A stretch of 38,011 nucleotides of DNA from an uncultured Fibrobacter sp. Its GTDB lineage: Bacteria; Fibrobacterota; Fibrobacteria; Fibrobacterales; Fibrobacteraceae. The translations under genes and the position numbers were made by a program. Location: assembly GCA_934691725.1 (NCBI GenBank), contig CAKUTF010000028.1:1-38011 (forward strand). The letters are read 5' to 3'. Under the pieces are notes generated by a model. The model had not been told where the DNA came from and ran no database searches. It saw only the letters and a program-made list of their open reading frames with translations. Positions within the stretch are counted from its first letter, which is position 1, and each line of letters opens with the position of its first letter. Shown here piece by piece: positions 14,231-22,380 of this stretch.

Positions 14231-17200
14231 GCCACGTAAAAATCAAGTTCGACGAAAACCAGGAACATCAGGTTCGGGCGGTTAGCGCCGTTGTCGATCT
14301 GTTTGATGGGCTCCCGCGGACAGAAGACGACTGCACCCTAGAAAGCCTCGCTTCGAGCGACACAATTTCCAATACCGAAGAAGTCTTCGAAGAAAGTTGG
14401 CTTTTTGAAAACCTATCCATGATCCAGAAGCGCAACGGCCTGACGCCACAGTTTTCGCTGAGCGACCCCAACTCCGGCGATACGCTTTTGAACGATAGCA
14501 ACCGTTTTGATTTCCATTCCTACCCGGAATTCACCATCAACATGGAAACGGGCACCGGCAAGACGTACGTGTATCTTCGCACCATTTACGCTCTGCGAGA
14601 AAAGTACGGCTTCCGCAAATTCATCGTCGTGGTTCCTTCTGTCGCCATCTACGAAGGGGCGGTCGCCACGTTCCGCGCCACCTATGAACATTTCTACAGA
14701 ATGTTTCCGCAAGGGACCGTTCCTCGTGAAATCACGCAATACGACGGCAATGTCAATGACTGCAAAAATTTTGCCCTGTCCAACAGCGTGCAGATTCTGC
14801 TCATGACCATCGACTCGTTCAACAAGGCGAGCAATGTTCTGTTTAAGGAATCCGATAAGATCATGGGCGGAAAGCTTCCCATCGAGTTCTTGCAGGAAAC
14901 GCATCCCGTTCTCATTCTCGATGAAGTGCAAAACTACCAGACGGAAGTGGCGCGTCGGGCTCTGCGTTCCCTGCATCCGCTCTTCAGCGTGGGATATTCC
15001 GCGACGCCGGGAAAAAATCCACCCAACCTGCTCTACAGCTTGACTCCCTTCGACGCCATGCAGATGAATCTCGTCAAGAAGATTGAAATTTATGGCAGTG
15101 AGGAGGACGTTGCGTCTTCCGAAAGGGAAGACTATTTTAAAGTCCTCCAGATTCTCAGGAAACCTCTAGCCGTTGAAATGCAGGTAAATTGCAAAATGGC
15201 CGGTTCCCTCAAAACGCAAGTTCTCAAGTTTTCCTACAACGATTCGCTCAGAATCAAGACAAAAAATGACGCCTACGGTGATTTGAAGATCACGAATATC
15301 AGCGCCAAGGAGGACAACGCCTATGTGGAATTTTCCAACGGGTTTCGTTACGGTCTCAACGAGTCCAGTTGCGCCTCGCTCAGCCGGGAATCGATTTTTC
15401 GTCAAATGATTCACAATACGATCAAGGCGCATATTGACCGTGAAGGCTTGTTGAAAAGCGCCGGATACAGGGCCAAGGTTCTGAGCCTTTTCTTTGTCGA
15501 TCGCGTATCGAGTTACAATGGCGACGATCCGATTGTCAAGCGCATTTTTGACGAAGAGTTTGAAACGTTAAAGAATTCCTCGGACCACTTCAAAGGCATG
15601 AAAGCCTCCGATGTGCGTGCCGCCTATTTTGCCAAGAAGAAGGACAAAAAAACGGGAGTCGAAATCGAAGTGGATATCGGTGAAAGCGGGAGGATTGTCT
15701 CCGATGAAAAGGAAGCGGAAAAGGCCGCCTACCGGTTGATCATGAAGGACAAGGAAAAATTGCTGGATACGCGCGAACCCGTTCACTTCATCTTTGCGCA
15801 TTCCGCACTCCGAGAAGGCTGGGATAATCCGAACGTGTTTCAAATCTGTTCCCTGCGCGAAATTCGAAGCGAAAAAAGCCGGCGCCAGTCTATCGGAAGA
15901 GGCTTGCGCTTACCCGTGCAAGAGGGGACGGAAAAGCATCCCGAAGTATCGGGAACCCGTATAACCGATCCGGAACAGAACAAGCTTGTCATCATTGCGA
16001 GCGAGAGTTTTGAAAACTACGCAAAATCGCTCTACGACGAATACCGCGAAAGCGGAAGCGATATAACCGGGCAGTTGGGCAATTACCGTAAAAACGAGAC
16101 GGTCAAGCGTACGGCAAAATATGATAGCTCTGAATTTGTTGCGCTTTGGTCCAAGATGAAACAAAAAACATCTTACGAAATTCGCATCGATACGGAAGAA
16201 TTTATCGCCGAGGCTGTTGTAAAAATCAACCAGTCGGAATTCAAACCGGCCCAAATCGTGACGACCAAGGGATTGTATGTGACAACCAGATACCGCATCA
16301 CGCTCAAGGAAATTTCGAAAACGGGAACCGCTGTCCTGCTTGTCGAAGTAAGCGATTCCAACGGTCGCAGATTTGCAAACAATCGCAGCGAAAAAATCGT
16401 TTCCGTTGGAAAACCGATTGACAAGTCCGATGAAATCCTCGCAAAAATTCGGGTGCAATCCATTTGCTCCGAAGGCGAAACGGTCTCCCTTTCGGTGTTC
16501 AAAGAACCGCTAGAAAAGGATGTTCCGCAGGAATTTGAATTCCAGTCGGGAAAATCGGTTTCGGTGCAAAGTAAGGATGCCGATTATCCGGATGTTCCAA
16601 AACCGAATTTTCTCGCCCGAGTTGCCGGGGAAGTTCCTCTGACGCGTTCCACGATTCTTGCCATTTTCAAGAGAATCAAGCGGGTTCACCAGATGGAATT
16701 CCTGAAAAATCCAGAAGCCTTTATCGCCCAGTTTGTGCAAACTTTGAGCGAAATACTCAAAAACCATATCGCAGAACACATCGAATATTCGCCGTCTTCG
16801 TCTTCGGCGGATGAAAACGACGGAGAACTTTTCCCGGCCAGTAAAAAGTTCATGGCTTCGGAACTCGAAAACGCGAACGAGAAACAGTCCATCTACAACA
16901 AAATTCAAGTGGACTCCAATGTGGAGCGACACTTTGTGCAGCGATTGAACGAAACCGGCGCCCCTGGCAATGTCCAACTGTATTTCAAGTTCCCGGCAAA
17001 GTTCAAGGTGAACCTTCCGAAAATCATCGGCAATTACAATCCTGACTGGGCAATTCTTCGTGTGAACGGCAAGAATCAAAAAATCGAAATTGTCCGGGAG
17101 ACGAAGGGAACCGAAGACATTAATGCCTTGCCGCATACGAATGAAGCTCGCAAAATCATCTGCGGATATAAACATTTTTCCGCAATCGGCGTGAACTTTC

Positions 17201-17343
17201 GTTTTGTGGACGACAAGGACGCAAGATGGTTCGATGAAGCTCCGGCCAATTTGCAGGAAAGTTTGTTGGACATTCCGTACAAAGTTTTGCAGAATGAATG
17301 TAAAAATGCCGCCGAGGTAAAGGAAAATCCGTATTGCGCATAG
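14227..17343 (+). CDS. res: Type III restriction endonuclease subunit (Res)
   Basis: A 1038-residue SF2 ATPase-nuclease that works with Mod to cut unmodified DNA. Walker A is METGTGKT (106-113), the DEAD-like box is LDEVQ with D232-E233, motif III is GYSATPG, and motif VI lies in REIRSEKSRRQSIGRGLRL. The C-terminal endonuclease shows PDWAIL (P939, D940) and VRETKG (E958, K960), the PD-x-ExK core of type III Res proteins. All catalytic motifs are present, so it is probably active. The ATG overlaps the mod stop as ATGA. A longer reading 46 codons upstream would run through mod and is rejected. No clear terminator follows. Confidence 0.93.
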   Translation: MSHVKIKFDENQEHQVRAVSAVVDLFDGLPRTEDDCTLESLASSDTISNTEEVFEESWLFENLSMIQKRNGLTPQFSLSDPNSGDTLLNDSNRFDFHSYPEFTINMETGTGKTYVYLRTIYALREKYGFRKFIVVVPSVAIYEGAVATFRATYEHFYRMFPQGTVPREITQYDGNVNDCKNFALSNSVQILLMTIDSFNKASNVLFKESDKIMGGKLPIEFLQETHPVLILDEVQNYQTEVARRALRSLHPLFSVGYSATPGKNPPNLLYSLTPFDAMQMNLVKKIEIYGSEEDVASSEREDYFKVLQILRKPLAVEMQVNCKMAGSLKTQVLKFSYNDSLRIKTKNDAYGDLKITNISAKEDNAYVEFSNGFRYGLNESSCASLSRESIFRQMIHNTIKAHIDREGLLKSAGYRAKVLSLFFVDRVSSYNGDDPIVKRIFDEEFETLKNSSDHFKGMKASDVRAAYFAKKKDKKTGVEIEVDIGESGRIVSDEKEAEKAAYRLIMKDKEKLLDTREPVHFIFAHSALREGWDNPNVFQICSLREIRSEKSRRQSIGRGLRLPVQEGTEKHPEVSGTRITDPEQNKLVIIASESFENYAKSLYDEYRESGSDITGQLGNYRKNETVKRTAKYDSSEFVALWSKMKQKTSYEIRIDTEEFIAEAVVKINQSEFKPAQIVTTKGLYVTTRYRITLKEISKTGTAVLLVEVSDSNGRRFANNRSEKIVSVGKPIDKSDEILAKIRVQSICSEGETVSLSVFKEPLEKDVPQEFEFQSGKSVSVQSKDADYPDVPKPNFLARVAGEVPLTRSTILAIFKRIKRVHQMEFLKNPEAFIAQFVQTLSEILKNHIAEHIEYSPSSSSADENDGELFPASKKFMASELENANEKQSIYNKIQVDSNVERHFVQRLNETGAPGNVQLYFKFPAKFKVNLPKIIGNYNPDWAILRVNGKNQKIEIVRETKGTEDINALPHTNEARKIICGYKHFSAIGVNFRFVDDKDARWFDEAPANLQESLLDIPYKVLQNECKNAAEVKENPYCA

Positions 17344-17555
17344 AACGATTCTCCGATTGCTAGTTTCCGCGTACTTCAAGCAAAGGCGAAAATGCCGGTA
17401 GCCGGTTTTGGGGATGTTCCGCCTTTCCAAAGTGCTGGTATAAGGCGAAAACCGTCTAGCTTGTTCGAATGTCGCAAATCATCTCGTTTTCGGTTCTCAT
17501 AAAAATTTTATCTTCGAATTTTCTAGATTTTTTCGGAACGAAAAAGGAACTGCCC

Positions 17556-18839
17556 ATGAATATTCTCGTTATCGGTAGCGGTGGTCGTGAAAACGCGATT
17601 GCGCTTGCTGTCAAAAAGTCGCCACTCTGTTCAAACCTGGTTTCCGCACCCGGCAATCCGGGAATGGAACGCCTAGGAAAGTGCGTTTCGGTCGATGTCA
17701 AGGATCCGAAGGCGATTGCGGATTTGGCGGAGCGTGAAAAAATCGATCTGACGATTGTCGGACCTGAAGTTCCGCTCGTAAACGGCGTCGTCGATGAATT
17801 TCGCCGTCGCGGGCTTCGGGCATTCGGTCCGGTGAAAGGCGCGGCAGCCCTCGAAGGCAGCAAGGCGTTTTCAAAGAATTTCATGAAAAAGTATGGAATT
17901 CCGACGGCGGCTTACGAGACTTTTACCGATGTGACTTCCGCTCTCGAGTTTTTGAAAAAACATCCCGCTCCGATAGTCGTCAAGGCGTCGGGGCTTGCCG
18001 CCGGGAAAGGCGCGGTCGTCTGCCTGACCGATGCGGAAGCGCGTGAAGCGGTCGAGGAAATGCTCGGAGACAAGGCCGTATTCGGCGAATCGGGCAAGAC
18101 GGTCGTTATCGAGGAATTCATGGAAGGCGAAGAGGCTTCTCTCTTTGCGGTCTGCGACGGGAAGGATTACGTCTTGCTCTCGTCCGCCCAGGACCACAAG
18201 CGGGTCTTTGACGGGGACAAGGGACCGAATACGGGCGGAATGGGAGCCTATACGCCGGCGCCGGTTGTCACTCCGGAAATCCTTTCGCAGGTAAAAAAGG
18301 AAATCATCGAACCGACTCTTCGCGGCATGACGCAGGAAGGTTCTCCCTATACGGGCGTCCTCTATGTAGGAATCATGGTGACGAAGAACGGTCCGAAGGT
18401 GGTGGAATACAACTGCCGCCTAGGCGATCCCGAATGCCAGGTCGTTCTCCCGGTCTATGACGGAGACATCCTCGCGCTTTTCGATGCGGCGGAAAAGGGC
18501 GATTTGAAAAATTTCAACGCTCCGGCTGAACCGAAAGGTTCCGCGGCGATTGTCGTCATGGCGAGCGAAGGCTATCCCGGAAGCTATGCCAAGGGGAAAA
18601 GGATTGCGGGCATCGAAGCGGCGGAAGCTCTCGGCGCGATGGTCGTTCATGCCGGAACGAAGATGGAAAACGGCTCGCTCGTGACCTCTGGCGGGCGCGT
18701 CCTAGGCGTCGTCGGAACGGGAACGGATCTGAAGGCTGCTCTCGACAAGGCTTATGAAGGATGTGAAAAGATTCGCTTCGACGGATCGTTCTATCGCAAG
18801 GACATTGGACAAAAAGGACTCGCAAAATGCAAGAAGTAA
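17556..18839 (+). CDS. purD: Phosphoribosylamine-glycine ligase (GARS)
   Basis: PurD joins glycine to 5-phosphoribosylamine with ATP in the second step of purine synthesis. The 427-residue protein begins MNILVIGSGGREN, the typical N-terminal fold signature. It carries the ATP-grasp parts VVKASGLAAGKGA, IEEFMEGEEASLF and the family signature HKRVFDGDKGPNTGGMGAY. NCRLGDPECQ near 300 supplies metal and ATP ligands. ATG 17556 is chosen because AAAAAGGA lies just upstream and the preceding 29 codons are not family-like. purE overlaps its 3' end by 13 bases. Confidence 0.97.
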   Translation: MNILVIGSGGRENAIALAVKKSPLCSNLVSAPGNPGMERLGKCVSVDVKDPKAIADLAEREKIDLTIVGPEVPLVNGVVDEFRRRGLRAFGPVKGAAALEGSKAFSKNFMKKYGIPTAAYETFTDVTSALEFLKKHPAPIVVKASGLAAGKGAVVCLTDAEAREAVEEMLGDKAVFGESGKTVVIEEFMEGEEASLFAVCDGKDYVLLSSAQDHKRVFDGDKGPNTGGMGAYTPAPVVTPEILSQVKKEIIEPTLRGMTQEGSPYTGVLYVGIMVTKNGPKVVEYNCRLGDPECQVVLPVYDGDILALFDAAEKGDLKNFNAPAEPKGSAAIVVMASEGYPGSYAKGKRIAGIEAAEALGAMVVHAGTKMENGSLVTSGGRVLGVVGTGTDLKAALDKAYEGCEKIRFDGSFYRKDIGQKGLAKCKK

Positions 18840-19294
18840 AAAATCCCCTGGTGGGAATCGTCACCGGCAGCGCTTCGGACAAGGCGATTGTCGATAAGGT
18901 AACCGGCGTTCTCGACGAATTCGGGGTCGCTTGGGAATACAATGTCCTTTCCGCTCACCGTACACCGAACAAGACGGCGAAGTATGCGCAAGATGCCGCG
19001 GAACGTGGCGTGCAGGTCCTGATTGGAATCGCAGGTCTTGCAGCGGCTCTCCCGGGAACGCTCGCTGCTAACACGATCCTTCCTGTCATCGGTGTTCCGG
19101 GCGACGGCGGTCCTCTTTCGGGCGTGGACGCTCTGCATTCCATCGTGCAGATGCCTTCCGGAATTCCCGTGGCGACGGTCGGAATTGGAAACGGTAAGAA
19201 TGCGGCCTATCTCGCCATTGCGATTCTCGCACTTTCCCATGCGGACATTCGCAAAAAACTTGCCGATTACCGCAAATCCCTTGGCGATATTTAA
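18827..19294 (+). CDS. purE: N5-carboxyaminoimidazole ribonucleotide mutase
   Basis: PurE interconverts carboxyaminoimidazole ribonucleotides in purine synthesis. The 155-residue protein has the expected GIVTGSASD phosphate loop, SAHRTP (about 43-48), GIAGLAAALPG and SGVDALHSIVQMPSGIPVA. The length matches bacterial enzymes. The stretch GVPGDGGPLSG differs from the E. coli-type GVPVQSAALSG, but the catalytic Ser, Asp and His are kept. It overlaps purD and abuts the next gene, so the three are co-transcribed. Confidence 0.95.
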   Translation: MQEVKNPLVGIVTGSASDKAIVDKVTGVLDEFGVAWEYNVLSAHRTPNKTAKYAQDAAERGVQVLIGIAGLAAALPGTLAANTILPVIGVPGDGGPLSGVDALHSIVQMPSGIPVATVGIGNGKNAAYLAIAILALSHADIRKKLADYRKSLGDI

Positions 19295-20062
19295 GTGTTC
19301 CGTACGTTCTTCCTGGTCCTCTTGTTTATTTCGACCGCATTCTCCTTGGATGCGTCGAGCGTTCCTTGGGCGAAGGGAGAACAGCTTTTCTTTAGGTTGA
19401 GTTGGGGCTTTGTCACGGCTGGCTCCGCCGACATGAAAGTCTATCCGCGCGAAGGCGGGAAAGTGGAATTTGAAAGCATCGCCCGGAACAACGGCGCGTT
19501 CAAGTCGATTTACCCGGTCGCGGATACGATCCGGACGCTTTCGTCTGCGGAAACGCTTTTGCCCGATGCTTTTGAAAAAATCCTGAACGAAGGCTCCTAT
19601 TTCAGCACGTCCCGGATTCTCTTTGACCGGAACACCCAAAAGGCGGTCCTTTCGGATACCGTCTTCACGAATTCGCGGAGAATCGCGGCCAAGTCAAACG
19701 TGGATACGGTTCTCGCCTTGAACGGTGACGAGCATTGCATCATTTCGGCATTTTACCGGGTCCGCAGCATGGACCTGACCGGGAAGAAGGAAACCTACTT
19801 TTCGGCGGTCAGCGGGAAAAAACGCTATTCACTCCGGGTGATCATCCACGGGCGGGAAACGGTCGAGACGAAACTCGGCAAGTTTGATTGCATCAAGGTG
19901 GAACCTGTTTTAGGCGATGACGGAGCGTTTAAGGCGTCGGGGAGGCTGTTCATCTGGCTTTCGGACGATAGCAGGCGGTTGCCCGTTTTGATGCGTGTGA
20001 AGATTCCCATCGGCTCCATCAAGGGGGAACTCGTGAAATTCAACCAGGGACCCGCGGAATAA
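19295..20062 (+). CDS. DUF3108 family exported protein
   Basis: A 255-residue predicted periplasmic protein of the DUF3108 family. A signal peptide covers about 1-18 (FRTFFLVLLFISTAFSLDA). The pattern GEQLFFRLSWGFVTAGSADM, then CIKVEPVL and RLFIWLSDDSRRLPVLMRV is the usual DUF3108 beta-sheet signature with its F-x-V-W-x-S-D end. The function of the family is unknown; an envelope role is likely. The GTG start directly follows the purE stop with no gap, so it depends on purE translation. Confidence 0.82.
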   Translation: MFRTFFLVLLFISTAFSLDASSVPWAKGEQLFFRLSWGFVTAGSADMKVYPREGGKVEFESIARNNGAFKSIYPVADTIRTLSSAETLLPDAFEKILNEGSYFSTSRILFDRNTQKAVLSDTVFTNSRRIAAKSNVDTVLALNGDEHCIISAFYRVRSMDLTGKKETYFSAVSGKKRYSLRVIIHGRETVETKLGKFDCIKVEPVLGDDGAFKASGRLFIWLSDDSRRLPVLMRVKIPIGSIKGELVKFNQGPAE

Positions 20063-20103
20063 TCGGCCCGAGGCTTTTTCTATTTTCTTTTTACAGAAAT
20101 ATT

Positions 20104-20133
20104 TTGTTTAAATCCATGAGAATAAACTATATT
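20104..20133 (+). promoter_or_regulatory. Promoter of outer-membrane protein gene
   Basis: TTGTTT (20104-20109) and TATATT (20128-20133) are 18 bases apart. The predicted start near 20140 leaves a leader of about 36 bases. Confidence 0.55.
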
Positions 20134-20175
20134 GAAGACGGAACTGTTCTATCTATAAATAGAGGCTCTTTAGCG

Positions 20176-21021
20176 ATGTTTAAAAAGATAAGTGTCCTGT
20201 TTTTTGCGTTGGCCGTGGCCAGCTTTGCTCAGAACGACGAAGACTCTTACGAAGCCGCCGCTTCGGATGGAAACGCCTATGTGGCAGAATCCGAAAACAG
20301 CGCTGTTGAAGAATCTAATTCTCGAGCCGTCGATCGCGCCAAGCGTCGGGAATTTGAAAAGGACCAGCGGCTCGATGAATTCGCGAACAACTTGCGCCGT
20401 CGGGATTGGCTAAAGGATCGCTTGGTATTCCAGCTCGGCATGGGTTCCCGCCAACCGGTCATGGGCGAAACGGGACTCGGCATGGGATTCGGCTTCGGAG
20501 CGGAATACATCACGCGGTGGCATTTCGGTCTTTACGGTTCGTTTGGCTTTATCCCGAGCGGCGACGATCCGGACTTTTCGAATTTCTCACTGGAAGGCGG
20601 AACGGGTTGGAAGGTCGGTCTGAACTATTACCTCTTCCCGAAGAATCCGCTCCATTTGGGCTTCTCCGCTTCCTACGGTACGGTTTATTACGATCATGAC
20701 GTCGTTGCGGATTCCACCAACGACTTTACGCGAAAGCTTCTCACGACGATGGGATTCCAGTTTGACGTTCTCATCACTTACCTGACGAACGAGTGGTATT
20801 ATCTCCAGTTTGCCATCGGTATGTATTATGCGCCAAACGCCTATGACGATTCCCATAAAAAGAATTTAAAAGGCGAGAATGTTTCTCGCGTAATCGACAA
20901 GGACGGCATTTCGAAGTTTGGGCTTGTCTTCGGCATTACGATAGGCTTTGCCCTGCCGGAATTCTTCCCGGATGCGACAGAAATTCGTCGTCGCGAACGT
21001 GAAAAGAAGTATGACGATTAA
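20176..21021 (+). CDS. Predicted outer-membrane beta-barrel protein
   Basis: A 281-residue protein of unknown function. The signal peptide is MFKKISVLFFALAVASFAQ. Residues about 20-80 are acidic, then charged (RAKRREFEKDQRLDE), and the rest alternates aromatic and glycine-rich strands (GLGMGFGFGAEYITRWHFGL, FGLVFGITIGFALPEF), typical of a small outer-membrane barrel. The end RRREREKKYDD is strongly charged. ATG 20176 is chosen because it begins the signal peptide; an upstream in-frame ATG would place 24 extra residues over the promoter. AGAGG lies ten bases before it. Confidence 0.75.
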   Translation: MFKKISVLFFALAVASFAQNDEDSYEAAASDGNAYVAESENSAVEESNSRAVDRAKRREFEKDQRLDEFANNLRRRDWLKDRLVFQLGMGSRQPVMGETGLGMGFGFGAEYITRWHFGLYGSFGFIPSGDDPDFSNFSLEGGTGWKVGLNYYLFPKNPLHLGFSASYGTVYYDHDVVADSTNDFTRKLLTTMGFQFDVLITYLTNEWYYLQFAIGMYYAPNAYDDSHKKNLKGENVSRVIDKDGISKFGLVFGITIGFALPEFFPDATEIRRREREKKYDD

Positions 21022-21044
21022 AACGATGAAAGTTTGAATTCTAG

Positions 21045-21072
21045 ACCCTGCCGTCAAGGTGGGGTATTTTTT
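21045..21072 (+). terminator. Terminator after outer-membrane protein gene
   Basis: ACCCTGCC and GGTGGGGT pair fully with two wobble pairs around GTCAA, then ATTTTTT follows. Confidence 0.8.
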
Positions 21073-21090
21073 ATGCCATCGGGGACGATT

Positions 21091-21112
21091 CCAAATTTTT
21101 ACCGAAATTTGG
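21091..21112. promoter_or_regulatory. Perfect 8-bp inverted repeat upstream of Rpn gene
   Basis: CCAAATTT-TTACCG-AAATTTGG precedes a T-rich run. It could be an operator of the nuclease gene or an AT-rich terminator. Confidence 0.4.
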
Positions 21113-21148
21113 TAGATATTTTTTTGCTTTAAGCGTTATGAAAAGTGT

Positions 21149-21167
21149 ACAGGGAATCGCTCCCTGT
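21149..21167 (+). promoter_or_regulatory. Leader hairpin of Rpn gene
   Basis: ACAGGGA-ATCGC-TCCCTGT is a perfect 7-bp stem 37 bases before the start codon, followed by GAGGCTTTTTCGCG. It may be a leader or attenuator structure. Confidence 0.4.
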
Positions 21168-21204
21168 TGCCGAAGCGAGGCTTTTTCGCGATAAGGAAAT
21201 TTTT

Positions 21205-22188
21205 ATGAAGATTCGAAACGAAAACAGGATTGGAAATCATGCGGAAACGTTTGAAGAATTTAGGGGTGCTGGAGTCTATGCCGACCTGATGCTTGACCCT
21301 ACGTTCAAAAAGGCTTTCAATCCGGATTCCCGAAATAAGGTCTGTCTGATAGAACTGTTAAATGCCTTGTTGGAAGGCGAAATTGAAAATCCCATTACGG
21401 ATGTTCATTCCCGCGACAAGGAATGTAGGCAAGGATCGAATGAAAATAGACTTTCCATTTTTGACTTGCATTGCGTCGATACGCTTGGAAGACTTTTTAT
21501 AGTCGAAGTTCAGCTGGCAAAATTGACAAATATTGTGAACCGGGCGATATTTTATACATCGCAGACAATCGTTGCGCAGGGAGAGCGCGGAAAAGGCTAC
21601 CATTATGAACTCGCTCCCGTGATAACCGTTATCTTGATGGATTTTAACATCTTTGAAGACGACGAGTATATTCACCAGGCGAAATTGCGAGGGAAGGATG
21701 GCAAGGCGCTAAGCGATACGGTTTGCTATGTATTTGTCGAACTTCCCAAGTTTGACAAGGAACTCGGGGCTCTTCAAACGACTCTTGACAAAGGGCTCTA
21801 TGCGCTTAAAAACATCAAGAATTTGCGGAATATGCCGTCCGGTTATGAGGGTTCTTCTTTTGAACTCTTGTTCCAGACGGCGAAATTAGCTAAATTGACA
21901 AAAGAGGAACAAAAAATGATTGATGCCGCACAAAAAGCGAAGTGGGATGAAAATGCCATTCGCGAGTACAATGAATCGCAGCTTAAATACGGCCTTGAAC
22001 GTGGCCTTAAACAAGGCCTTAAACAAGGACTTGAACAAGGGCTTGAACAAGGAATTCGGCAAGGTTGGGCTAAGGGCATGTCTGACAAGGCGATTGAAAT
22101 CGCCAAAGCGATGAAGGCGAATGGACTTTCCCAGGAAATCATTTCAAAGTGTTCAGGACTTTCGGCGGAAGACGTTGCAAAACTCTAG
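21205..22188 (+). CDS. Rpn family recombination-promoting nuclease / PD-(D/E)XK transposase-like protein
   Basis: A 327-residue protein of the PDDEXK_2/Rpn group, whose E. coli members cut DNA and promote RecA-independent recombination. The N-terminal pattern YADLMLDPTFKKAFN is the family signature. LFIVEVQLAK near 104-113 supplies the E-x-Q variant of the nuclease ExK motif. NRAIFYTSQTIVAQGERG follows as expected. The C-terminal region carries a run of GLxQG units, common in this family, encoded by a 12-base tandem repeat. ATG 21205 has AAGGAA upstream and starts 20 codons after a less likely upstream start. These genes are often mobile and repeated in a genome. Confidence 0.85.
   Translation: MKIRNENRIGNHAETFEEFRGAGVYADLMLDPTFKKAFNPDSRNKVCLIELLNALLEGEIENPITDVHSRDKECRQGSNENRLSIFDLHCVDTLGRLFIVEVQLAKLTNIVNRAIFYTSQTIVAQGERGKGYHYELAPVITVILMDFNIFEDDEYIHQAKLRGKDGKALSDTVCYVFVELPKFDKELGALQTTLDKGLYALKNIKNLRNMPSGYEGSSFELLFQTAKLAKLTKEEQKMIDAAQKAKWDENAIREYNESQLKYGLERGLKQGLKQGLEQGLEQGIRQGWAKGMSDKAIEIAKAMKANGLSQEIISKCSGLSAEDVAKL
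21991..22062 (+). repeat. 12-base coding tandem repeat in Rpn gene
   Basis: Six units of 12 bases (type GGCCTTAAACAA), two of them identical, encode GLxxGLxQ repeats. Copy number could change by slippage without breaking the frame. Confidence 0.8.
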
Positions 22189-22252
22189 TGCCGTTTTTTT
22201 CCCAAAAAACTCGGAACATAAAAAAACAAAAGACAAAAGACAAAAAATAGAC

Positions 22253-22258
22253 TATATT
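22253..22258 (+). promoter_or_regulatory. -10 box of tRNA-Arg gene
   Basis: TATATT lies 12 bases before the tRNA. No good -35 is visible in the A-rich sequence upstream (repeats of AAAGAC). Confidence 0.5.
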
Positions 22259-22270
22259 CGTGTTAGCCTT

Positions 22271-22344
22271 GTCCGCGTAGCTCAATTGGATAGAGTGTCA
22301 GTTTCCGAAACTGAAGGTCACGAGTTCGACTCTCGTCGTGGGCA
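22271..22344 (+). tRNA. tRNA-Arg(CCG)
   Basis: A 74-nt cloverleaf. The acceptor arms GTCCGCG and CGTGGGC pair with G-T pairs, the anticodon arm is TCAGT-TTCCGAA-ACTGA with anticodon CCG, and the T arm is ACGAG-TTCGACT-CTCGT. CCA is not encoded. It reads CGG arginine codons. A strong terminator follows at once, so it is a single-gene unit. Confidence 0.95.
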
Positions 22345-22349
22345 CTGAA

Positions 22350-22380
22350 AAACGCACCGTTTCTCGGTGCGTTTTCTGTT
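22350..22380. terminator. Bidirectional terminator between tRNA-Arg and rimO
   Basis: AAACGCACCG-TTTCT-CGGTGCGTTT is a perfect 10-bp stem. TCTGTTTT follows on the plus strand and a T-run on the minus strand, so it can serve both convergent units. Confidence 0.9.

Noticed and set aside
16510..17430. A 306-codon minus-strand frame opposite res
   Set aside because: It covers the res endonuclease domain, whose PD and ExK motifs are intact; the antisense product has no recognisable features.
17344..17555. A 29-residue N-terminal extension of PurD and other signals in the res-purD gap
   Set aside because: The extension is hydrophobic but not part of PurD, and the ATG at 17556 has a strong SD. No clear terminator or riboswitch was found in the gap.
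21042..21204. Known riboswitch before the Rpn gene
   Set aside because: The stems are simple hairpins; no conserved riboswitch core was recognised.
21991..22062. Possible short CRISPR-like array
   Set aside because: The 12-base units are contiguous, in frame and without spacers; they encode protein repeats. No CRISPR array or cas gene was seen anywhere in the window.
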